Source: Marinagarivorans sp. UBA5868 (GTDB taxonomy: Bacteria > Pseudomonadota > Gammaproteobacteria > Pseudomonadales > Cellvibrionaceae). Taken from it: 14,109 bases of DNA. The stretch is from assembly GCA_002432095.1 (NCBI GenBank), contig DJFQ01000081.1, positions 13,056 through 27,164 of the forward strand. The letters are read 5' to 3'. The first letter of the stretch is position 1. Each line of letters starts with the position of its first letter. The position numbers and the translations under genes are program-made. Shown here in pieces: positions 8,192 through 14,109 of this stretch. The notes beneath the pieces were generated by a model. That model was not told the DNA's origin. It saw only the letters and a list, made by a program, of their open reading frames with translations, and ran no database searches.

Positions 8192-8197
8192 TTCCTT
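8192..8197 (-). promoter_or_regulatory. Ribosome-binding site of the outer-membrane protein gene
   Basis: AAGGAA on the - strand, 5 bases before the ATG at 8186, supports that start. Confidence 0.65.
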
Positions 8198-8279
8198 ATT
8201 TAGATGAGAGATTGCGCGTCTTCGAGACAGAAAAGATTTGTCGCTATAGTAATGACCCACACCGACATAACGTTAGCAG

Positions 8280-8303
8280 ACCAGTAAGACGCACCAGTAA
8301 GAC
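8280..8303. repeat. Tandem 11-bp direct repeat upstream of the outer-membrane protein gene
   Basis: ACCAGTAAGAC occurs at 8280-8290 and again at 8293-8303 with identical sequence and a 13-bp period, 93 bases upstream of the start codon at 8186. Adjacent identical boxes on one strand are typical of response-regulator binding sites. No known regulator is recognised from this motif. Confidence 0.5.
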
Positions 8304-8526
8304 TCTTAAGTCGATGGTCACCTCCATTTCATGGAAGCTCCAGACAGAAAGACCATGCGTAAATACTCTAGAACGCTTTCTCCTCCCCGTCGAGCATACT
8401 GCTTTGATGGCTGCGGGTTGGTCCCGCTGGTGCAGCTCTGGCCGCCAGGTGGTTATAGGGGATTGAAAAGAGACGTATAAAACAGAGTCCCGGCATTACC
8501 GCCACCTTCATACGGAATTGGAATCG

Positions 8527-11500
8527 CTAATCCCAGACAAGGTCGGCAGCGTTTTCGCCGATCACAGCCAGCTCGTGATTCTCGATTAGGATTTTTACTC
8601 CGCCGGCTATTCCCTGATGAAGGGCGTCCGGTCGAGTGGCGGCATTGGAGGCCAGGCCGACGCTGCGGTTGCGCCCGGATTTTTTTGCGGCGTAAAGAGC
8701 GTGGTCGGCAATACTGATGACTTCCTCCCACGACAGAGCCGTAGGGTGCTCCCGCAAAAATGGCAGACAGGCGAAGCCGATGGAGCAGGTACGGGTGAGT
8801 TGGCCGCCGTCGGGCAAAATAAAATTATGTTGATCCATGGTTCTGCGAATACGTTCCGCCATAGCAGGCGCCTCATCGCGGTCGGCGAAGCGGCTCACGA
8901 TAAGAAACTCCTCCCCTCCCCAGCGCACCACACAATCGGATTGCCGGCAAATTTTTGTGAGCAGCTCCGCCAGTTGCACCAGCAGATTATCCCCGGCCGC
9001 ATGACCGTGGATATCGTTAACCGATTTAAAATGATCCACGTCCAGCAAAAAGAACGTGAGATCCAGCAAGTTACTTTTCGGGCTGCGATGCGGGAATTTT
9101 TTATCGTATTCCCGTTGCACTTTGGCGACGTCTGCCGGCATTAGTTTTTGCAGATAACGGCGATTGCTTAAACCGGTCAGCGGGTCGGACAAGCTGATGG
9201 CCTCCATCTGAGCGTACGCGTCCTCAAGCTCCGCATTTTTATGCTGCAGTTCGGCGGTGCGTTCGGCCACTTTTATTTCCAGGCTGCGACTGGTTTTGCG
9301 TTCATCGAGCACTTTTTTATGCTGGCTGTAAACGAAATAAAATAATAGGCTGAACGCCGACCCTATATAAATACAATAGGCCCACCATGTTTTCCAAGGC
9401 GGCGGCAGTACAATCAAGCGCACACTGCGGCCCTGGAAATTCCATACGCCGTCGTTATTGCTGCCGCGCACACGAAATTCGTAGGTGCCGGCGGGCAGGT
9501 TGGTGTAGAGCGCACTGCGCAGTGGGCCCACCTCACGCCATCTGTCATCAAACCCTTCCAACTTGTACGCGTATTGATTTTTCCCCGAATCGCGAAAATT
9601 CAACGCCGCAAAGCCAAACGAGATCATGATTTTAGTGTGGTCCAGCGTGATCTCTTCCGTCCGATTGATCACCTTGGTGAGAATGTTGTCCGGCCCGCCG
9701 ACGGAAACTGGACGGGTAAAAATCCGAAAATCCGTCAGCACCACCGGCGGAGATTTTTCGTTCACCAGCAGCGCGCTGGCATCAAACATATAGAGACCGG
9801 TGCGCGTGCCAAACACCATTTCGCCCTTGCGCGTCGCCACCGCGGCGCCGGTCGCGACGCCGCCGATCAATTCGCCATTAAAACGCGTGTAATTGCGCAC
9901 CAGGCTGTTGTCCGGATTGAACATGATGATGCCGTTGTTGGTGCCGAGCCAAAGGTTGCCCGAAGCGTCTTCGATGATGGCGCGTATGCCTTGATCGATA
10001 AAACCGTTTTTAGTGTTGTAAACCGTGAAATCGTCGCTCGCGGGATGGTAGAGGTGCAACCCGCCGTCCGTGCCAAACCACAGGCGCCCGCGGCGATCTT
10101 CATAGATGGCGAGCACCGATGCGTTGGCCAGGCTGCGCGGGTCGTCGGGTTTGGGAAAATAATGTTTGAAGGTGCCGCGCTCGCGGTCCATCAAATTGAG
10201 GCCATTGGCGGTGCCGACCCAAAAGCGCCCCTGGGAATCTTCGAAGCTCGTCCACACCACCGCGCTGGACACGGTGGTCGGATCGTTTTTATCGTGCGGA
10301 TAATAGGTGTAAATGCCGGTCCGTTTATCAAACTTCGTCAGGCCGCTGTGGTGGGTCGAAATCCACAAGTTTTTTTGCCGGTCCTCGTAGACGTGCCACA
10401 CCATTTGGTCGTTGAGCTTCTTGCCGGTTTTAATACCCTGGCTGGTCAAGGCCAGATCGCCGGGTATCTCCTCGATCCGGTCGGTGTGCCGGTTGTAAAT
10501 CAAAACACCGTGGGCCCAGGAACCAAAGCGCAGTTCCCCATCGGAATCGAACACACCGTTCATAAACGAGGTGGAATCCGAGCGGGAATCGCCGCCGCTG
10601 GTATGCCGGTAGTGGGTCAAGGAGTCGTCCCGCGGGTTGTAACGGGTCATGCCATTGGCCCCGATCCAGAGGTTACCCTCCGCGTCCTCCTCGACCGCCT
10701 CCACGTTGGCGCCGAGCAAACCGCGGCTTAAATCGGTTTGCGCCCGCAGCACCCGAATCGCCGAGGTGGAGCGGTCGTAGACGTTGACCCCGGAGGGGTA
10801 GGTGCCAATCCAGAGATCGCCAATGTCGTCCTCGTAAACTCGGCGCACCGTGTTGCTGCTGAGAGTGCTGGGGCGGCCATCCTCGTGGGGAAAGCGCAGA
10901 AAACGGTCATGGGCCTCGTCATAAAGATTGAGGCCGCCGCCGTCGCTGCCGGCCCAGATCCAGCCCTGGTGATCGACAAAAACCTGCTCAATGATGTCAT
11001 TGCCGAGACTGTAGGGATCCGCCGGATCGTGTCGATATACCCGCGTAGAACCTGTGGCCGGATCCAACCGATAGAGGCCGTTCGCGACGCCGACCCAGAG
11101 GTAGCCGCGGTGGTCGGCGGCCAAGGTCCGAACGGCGTTATCCTCCAGGGATTTTGGATTGGCCCGGTCGAGCACGTAAACGGTCACGGTTCGCTCGGAT
11201 CCTTCGAGTCGCACCACGCCTTCTTGCATGCCGAGCCAAATCGCGCCCTGGGCATCAACCAAAATATCGCGGACCACGTTGCTCGGCAGGCTCAGGGGAT
11301 CGCCGGGACGGTGATTGAGAAGCTCCAAGGCGCGCGTAACGGGGTCGTACACGGACAGACCGAGATCGGACGCCACGAGCAAGCGGCCGTCCGGGCTCTC
11401 CGCCAGGGCGTTGATCGTCTCGCGAAACACCGGCACACCCTGCGCATTGGTGACGGGCAACATGAGTTCCCGGTCCCGGTCGTAACGATAAAGGCCGGAG

Positions 11501-11901
11501 CGCGTCGCCGCCCAGAGCGTATGACGGCTGTCCTCGATCAATTCGAGTACGTGGGTGATGGGCACCGTCTCGCCCGGATTCTCAGGGTCCGGCGCGTAAC
11601 CGACACCGAGAAAATCGTAACCGTCGTAACGCAGCAGCGCGTTGCGCCCGCCCAGCCACATAAATCCCTCATGGTCCTGAACTATGCCTTCGACCTCGCC
11701 CAGCGCAATATCCTCGTTTTGCATGATATTGCGGAAATGGATCGTCTTCGGGTATTCAGCGGTCGGGCCGGCGACGCTGCCGAGTGCGAAGCAGCAAAGG
11801 GCGAGCGACACCAGGGCGCGCAGGGGCACCCGGGACTTCCGCAAAGTGGCAGCGCCCCGGCCGCAACCGACCGCAAGCGCAGCGAAAAACTTTTTTAGCA
11901 T
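8527..11901 (-). CDS. Sensor diguanylate cyclase: double Reg_prop propeller, Y_Y_Y domain, membrane span, GGDEF
   Basis: 1124 residues. It makes cyclic di-GMP from two GTP in response to a signal sensed outside the inner membrane. After an N-terminal hydrophobic signal (about 28-45) come 14 propeller blades, seen as repeated L-W-[IV]-G or related motifs (W82, W130, W222, W269, W316, W364, W412, W513, W561, W608, W651 and degenerate ones near 175, 459 and 697), i.e. two seven-bladed propellers. A Y_Y_Y domain spans about 745-832, a membrane span about 837-857 and a coiled coil about 865-900. The GGDEF domain covers about 903-1083: DPLTGLSNRR, the D954-x-D pair, G995-G-E-E-F999, and an inhibitory site R986-x-x-D989 exactly five residues before the signature. 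It should be active and product-inhibited. The tail of about 40 residues after the domain is unusual. No clear ribosome-binding site precedes the ATG at 11901; a GTG at 11829 with GGAAG six bases before it would give a tidier signal peptide. Confidence 0.93.
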   Translation of the reverse strand: MLKKFFAALAVGCGRGAATLRKSRVPLRALVSLALCCFALGSVAGPTAEYPKTIHFRNIMQNEDIALGEVEGIVQDHEGFMWLGGRNALLRYDGYDFLGVGYAPDPENPGETVPITHVLELIEDSRHTLWAATRSGLYRYDRDRELMLPVTNAQGVPVFRETINALAESPDGRLLVASDLGLSVYDPVTRALELLNHRPGDPLSLPSNVVRDILVDAQGAIWLGMQEGVVRLEGSERTVTVYVLDRANPKSLEDNAVRTLAADHRGYLWVGVANGLYRLDPATGSTRVYRHDPADPYSLGNDIIEQVFVDHQGWIWAGSDGGGLNLYDEAHDRFLRFPHEDGRPSTLSSNTVRRVYEDDIGDLWIGTYPSGVNVYDRSTSAIRVLRAQTDLSRGLLGANVEAVEEDAEGNLWIGANGMTRYNPRDDSLTHYRHTSGGDSRSDSTSFMNGVFDSDGELRFGSWAHGVLIYNRHTDRIEEIPGDLALTSQGIKTGKKLNDQMVWHVYEDRQKNLWISTHHSGLTKFDKRTGIYTYYPHDKNDPTTVSSAVVWTSFEDSQGRFWVGTANGLNLMDRERGTFKHYFPKPDDPRSLANASVLAIYEDRRGRLWFGTDGGLHLYHPASDDFTVYNTKNGFIDQGIRAIIEDASGNLWLGTNNGIIMFNPDNSLVRNYTRFNGELIGGVATGAAVATRKGEMVFGTRTGLYMFDASALLVNEKSPPVVLTDFRIFTRPVSVGGPDNILTKVINRTEEITLDHTKIMISFGFAALNFRDSGKNQYAYKLEGFDDRWREVGPLRSALYTNLPAGTYEFRVRGSNNDGVWNFQGRSVRLIVLPPPWKTWWAYCIYIGSAFSLLFYFVYSQHKKVLDERKTSRSLEIKVAERTAELQHKNAELEDAYAQMEAISLSDPLTGLSNRRYLQKLMPADVAKVQREYDKKFPHRSPKSNLLDLTFFLLDVDHFKSVNDIHGHAAGDNLLVQLAELLTKICRQSDCVVRWGGEEFLIVSRFADRDEAPAMAERIRRTMDQHNFILPDGGQLTRTCSIGFACLPFLREHPTALSWEEVISIADHALYAAKKSGRNRSVGLASNAATRPDALHQGIAGGVKILIENHELAVIGENAADLVWD

Positions 11902-11942
11902 AGGCGATTTTGTATGACGCTATCACTAGCCACTGGGCTATT

Positions 11943-11972
11943 CCGGTGGGTACGCGTCCGGTGGGTCCGCGT
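11943..11972. repeat. Tandem 15-bp repeat upstream of the sensor cyclase gene
   Basis: CCGGTGGGTACGCGT at 11943-11957 is followed directly by CCGGTGGGTCCGCGT at 11958-11972, 14 of 15 bases identical. It lies 41 bases before the start codon, in the expected promoter or leader. It could be a paired operator or a slipped duplication. Confidence 0.5.
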
Positions 11973-12033
11973 GTTCCCTCGACGATCAGCACTAAGCGGC
12001 GGCCATCGGTGGTTTATTAGTTATAGCAGTCGC

Positions 12034-12060
12034 CGGGGATTTGGCATTGGATAATCCCCG
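12034..12060. other. Isolated hairpin, 8-bp perfect stem
   Basis: CGGGGATT pairs with AATCCCCG around an 11-base loop. There is no T-tract on either side, so it is not a standard terminator. On the - strand it would lie in the pgk 3' trailer or a long leader of the sensor cyclase gene. Confidence 0.4.
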
Positions 12061-12210
12061 CCCATGGCGGCGGAATGACACTGGAGGAGCTCGTCCCCCC
12101 AGCAGGCTAATAACGCTGCAGGATGGGCAGATGAGGCAGGAAACGGAAGAGGAAAAGGGCAGAGTCTGGAGAACAGCAGCGCTGCGCGCGGCGGCGCCGG
12201 ACAAATGCAG

Positions 12211-12232
12211 GCGGCGGCCAGGCGGCCGCCGC
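12211..12232 (-). terminator. GC-rich hairpin just after pgk, possible terminator
   Basis: GCGGCGGCC pairs with GGCCGCCGC over a 4-base loop, a 9-bp all-GC stem starting 7 bases beyond the pgk stop. The following - strand bases (TGCATTTGTCC) are only weakly T-rich, so termination may be partial or the stem may mainly protect the 3' end. Confidence 0.5.
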
Positions 12233-12239
12233 TGCGATA

Positions 12240-13418
12240 TCAGTCTTCTTTGGCCCGCGACTCCAAAATCTGCACGGCGGGCAGCGCTTTGCCTTCCACA
12301 TACTCCAGGAAGGCGCCGCCGCCGGTCGAGATATAGGAGATCTTGTCGGCGAGGTTATATTTATCGATCGCCGCCAGGGTGTCGCCGCCACCGGCGATCG
12401 AAAAGGCAGAACTCTCGGCGATGGCGCGGGCGACTGTTTCGGTACCCTTCGCAAAGGCATCGAACTCAAACACACCGCAGGGGCCGTTCCACAAAATGGT
12501 CTTGGCATTTTTCAGAATGTCGGCGACCTTGGCCGCGGTCACCGGGCCGTAATCGACGATTTCCTCATCGGCGGCCACCTCGTTGAGCTTGCGCACCGCG
12601 GTGGGGGAATTGTGCTGCCACTCCTTGAAGCCGATTTTGGTCACGGTCACGTCCTCGGCAAAGACCACCTGGGTGGTGCTGCGCAGGCGCTGGGCTTCGG
12701 GGATCAGGTCTTTCTCGTGGAGGGACTTGCCCACCTCGTGGCCAGCGGAGGCGACGAAGGTATTCGAAATACCGCCGCCCACCACCAATATGTCGGCGAT
12801 TTTGGACAGGGCGTCGAGCACCAGCAATTTACTGGAGACCTTCGAACCACCGACCAGGGCGACCATGGGCCGCGCCGGTTTGGCGAGCGCTTTTTCCAGG
12901 GCATCCAGTTCACTCGCCAGCAGCGGACCGGCGCAGGCAACCGGGGCGAAACGCGCAACCCCATGGGTGGAGGCCTGGGCGCGGTGGGCGGTGCCGAACG
13001 CGTCCATGACGAAGATGTCGCACAGGTTGGCGTAGGCTTTGGCGAGGCCTTCGTCATCGGAGGTCTCACCGAGGTTGAAGCGGACATTTTCCAGCAGCAC
13101 CAGATCCCCGTCCTGCAGGGTGAGGCCGCTTTTCCAGTCGCGCTCGACGGGCACGGTTTTGCCCAGCAGTTCGCTCAGATAGGCCGCAACGGGTTTGAGC
13201 GAGTACTGCTCTTCGTATTCGCCCTCGGTGGGGCGGCCCAGGTGCGACATGACGATGACTTTAGCCCCGGCGGCAAGCGCCGCTTCGATTGTGGGCAGGG
13301 CGGCGCGGATGCGCACGTCGGAGGTGATCTTGCCGTCCATAATCGGAACATTCAGGTCTTCGCGGATCAGGACGCGTTTACCTTTCAAGTCCAAATCGGA
13401 CATCAGCTTGACGGTCAT
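12240..13418 (-). CDS. pgk: Phosphoglycerate kinase
   Basis: 392 residues, the normal length. It is cytoplasmic and interconverts 1,3-bisphosphoglycerate plus ADP with 3-phosphoglycerate plus ATP in glycolysis and gluconeogenesis. Visible motifs: REDLNVP (19-25, substrate site), SHLGRP (58-63), ENVRF (110-114), [12 protein letters not shown] (139-150), GGSKVSSK (190-197), GGGISNTF (214-221), NGPCGVFE (311-318), GGGDT (343-347) and STGGGAFLE (364-372). All key residues seem present. A frame upstream (ATG at 13490) is open, but the ATG at 13418 has a GGAG site and matches the family N-terminus. It follows the transketolase gene by 81 bases on the same strand and is probably co-transcribed with it. 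Confidence 0.98.
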   Translation of the reverse strand: MTVKLMSDLDLKGKRVLIREDLNVPIMDGKITSDVRIRAALPTIEAALAAGAKVIVMSHLGRPTEGEYEEQYSLKPVAAYLSELLGKTVPVERDWKSGLTLQDGDLVLLENVRFNLGETSDDEGLAKAYANLCDIFVMDAFGTAHRAQASTHGVARFAPVACAGPLLASELDALEKALAKPARPMVALVGGSKVSSKLLVLDALSKIADILVVGGGISNTFVASAGHEVGKSLHEKDLIPEAQRLRSTTQVVFAEDVTVTKIGFKEWQHNSPTAVRKLNEVAADEEIVDYGPVTAAKVADILKNAKTILWNGPCGVFEFDAFAKGTETVARAIAESSAFSIAGGGDTLAAIDKYNLADKISYISTGGGAFLEYVEGKALPAVQILESRAKED

Positions 13419-13426
13419 GGGAAAAA

Positions 13427-13430
13427 CTCC
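13427..13430 (-). promoter_or_regulatory. Ribosome-binding site of pgk
   Basis: GGAG on the - strand, 8 bases before the ATG at 13418, fixes that start over the in-frame ATGs at 13490 and 13403. Confidence 0.7.
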
Positions 13431-13448
13431 AGGCAGAAATGGTTGAAG

Positions 13449-13469
13449 CCGCCCCGAGTGGTGGGGCGG
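13449..13469 (-). other. Hairpin in the tkt-pgk gap
   Basis: CCGCCCC pairs with GGGGCGG around a 7-base loop, 31 bases past the tkt stop. It has no T-tract, so it may be a processing or stabilising stem between co-transcribed genes rather than a terminator. Confidence 0.35.
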
Positions 13470-13499
13470 GCGGCAGGTGATTGTGCGCAACGACGCCGT

Positions 13500-14109
13500 T
13501 TAGTCGAGCAGCTCTTTGGCGGTGCTGACGATATTGTCCACAGTGAAACCGAAATAGTCCATCAGCACTTCCCCGGGCGCCGATTCGCCGAAGCCGGTCA
13601 TGGCCACCATGCGTCCGTCCAGGCCGACGTATTTGAACCAATAGTCCGCGTGCGCCGCTTCCACCGCGACGCGAGCGCTGACGGCCAGCGGCAGTACCGC
13701 CTCGCGGTAGGCGGCGTCCTGAGCGTCGAACACCGAGGTGCACGGCATGGACACCACCCGTACTTGGAAACCTTCCCCGGCGAGTTTTTCCGCAGCCTTC
13801 ACCGTCACGCCCACCTCGGAACCGGTGGCGATCAAAATCAAGTCGGGGGTGCCTTGGCCGTCGCGCAGCACGTAACCGCCGCGCGCGATATTGGCCAGTT
13901 GCTCGTCGTTGCGGCTCATGGGTTCCACGTTCTGCCGGGTAAACACCAGGGCGCTCGGGCCGTCGTGCCGCTCTATGGCCGCCTTCCAGGCGACGGCGGT
14001 TTCCGCCGCGTCGCACGGCCGCCAGGTGGCGAGGTTGGGAGTCATCCGCAGGGTGGCCAATTGCTCCACCGGTTGGTGGGTGGGACCGTCTTCGCCCTGG
14101 CCGATGGAG
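13500..14109 (-). CDS. tkt: Transketolase, C-terminal part (gene cut by window end)
   Basis: 203 residues of the C-terminal third are present; the gene continues past base 14109. Transketolase moves two-carbon units between sugar phosphates with thiamine diphosphate, in the non-oxidative pentose phosphate pathway. The visible part begins [16 protein letters not shown], the conserved segment near the pyrimidine-domain active site, continues through [18 protein letters not shown] and VRVVSMPC, and ends with the family-typical [20 protein letters not shown] segment. The reading frame is intact. It lies 81 bases before pgk on the same strand. Confidence 0.97.
   Translation of the reverse strand, partial: SIGQGEDGPTHQPVEQLATLRMTPNLATWRPCDAAETAVAWKAAIERHDGPSALVFTRQNVEPMSRNDEQLANIARGGYVLRDGQGTPDLILIATGSEVGVTVKAAEKLAGEGFQVRVVSMPCTSVFDAQDAAYREAVLPLAVSARVAVEAAHADYWFKYVGLDGRMVAMTGFGESAPGEVLMDYFGFTVDNIVSTAKELLD

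Larger units (their letters stand above)
8187..8526. other. Intergenic region: promoter side of the outer-membrane protein gene, end of the sensor cyclase gene
   Basis: No credible gene. The left part must hold the promoter of the small outer-membrane protein gene; a loose TACTAT -10 candidate is present but no good -35. It also holds the tandem repeat listed separately. A short GCGGG/CCCGC hairpin lies near 8413-8427, beyond the sensor cyclase stop, without a T-tract, so a terminator there is doubtful. Confidence 0.45.
11902..12239. other. Intergenic region between pgk and the sensor cyclase gene
   Basis: About 340 bases without a credible gene. It contains a probable pgk terminator hairpin beside the pgk stop, an isolated 8-bp hairpin at 12034-12060 and the 15-bp tandem repeat. 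It should hold the sensor cyclase promoter, but no convincing -35/-10 pair stands out. Confidence 0.45.

Noticed and set aside
9574..11898. Two long + strand reading frames (385 and 386 codons) running opposite the sensor cyclase gene
   Set aside because: They mirror the repeated propeller blades of the - strand gene, giving repetitive D-P-x-V patterns, and have no family resemblance or start signals. They are typical antisense shadows in a GC-rich gene.
12041..12586. 181-codon + strand frame across the pgk end
   Set aside because: Arginine-rich, low-complexity product opposite the pgk 3' end; a shadow frame.

Overview
The window looks like a piece of a Gram-negative gammaproteobacterial chromosome, most likely from a marine or soil polysaccharide-degrading lineage of the Cellvibrio/Saccharophagus/Microbulbifer kind. 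This is an inference from the gammaproteobacterial style of phosphoglycerate kinase and transketolase, a TonB-dependent receptor with a signalling domain, an outer-membrane lipoprotein, a multidomain secreted hydrolase and a periplasmic-propeller diguanylate cyclase. No mobile element, CRISPR array or RNA gene was recognised.

Left block (1-3720, + strand): the 3' end of a gene (FecR-like by pattern) overlaps the start of a lectin lipoprotein gene by the four bases ATGA. That gene in turn overlaps the start of a FecA-type TonB-dependent receptor by 20 bases, and a strong hairpin follows. The three reading frames are packed like one translationally coupled operon. The STN domain on the receptor and the FecR-like tail upstream suggest a FecI/FecR/FecA surface-signalling unit with a sugar-binding lipoprotein inserted between regulator and receptor.

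Convergent gene (3865-6660, - strand): a 931-residue secreted protein made of a laminin-G/ConA-like domain, a galactose-binding-like domain, a serine beta-lactamase-fold hydrolase domain and a C-terminal beta-trefoil. The trefoil is built on the same plan as the second half of the lectin lipoprotein. A perfect TGTGA-N6-TCACA palindrome (CRP/Vfr type) lies 135 bp upstream of its start, suggesting control by carbon status.

Middle (6661-8526): a gene-poor stretch of about 0.9 kb, then a small outer-membrane beta-barrel protein on the - strand (7563-8186) with a tandem 11-bp repeat upstream.

Right block (8527-14109, - strand, more GC-rich by eye): a 1124-residue sensor diguanylate cyclase with 14 propeller blades, a Y_Y_Y domain, one membrane span, a coiled coil and an intact GGEEF domain with an inhibitory site. 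Then come phosphoglycerate kinase (pgk) and the C-terminal third of transketolase (tkt, cut by the window edge). tkt and pgk are adjacent with 81 bp between them and no epd/gap gene, and the sensor cyclase sits where further Calvin/glycolysis genes often continue.

The most interesting part is the surface lectin/receptor/hydrolase block. Two independently exported proteins carry the same type of non-QxW beta-trefoil next to a signalling TonB receptor, which could be an undescribed glycan- or glycosylated-chelator-sensing and uptake locus.
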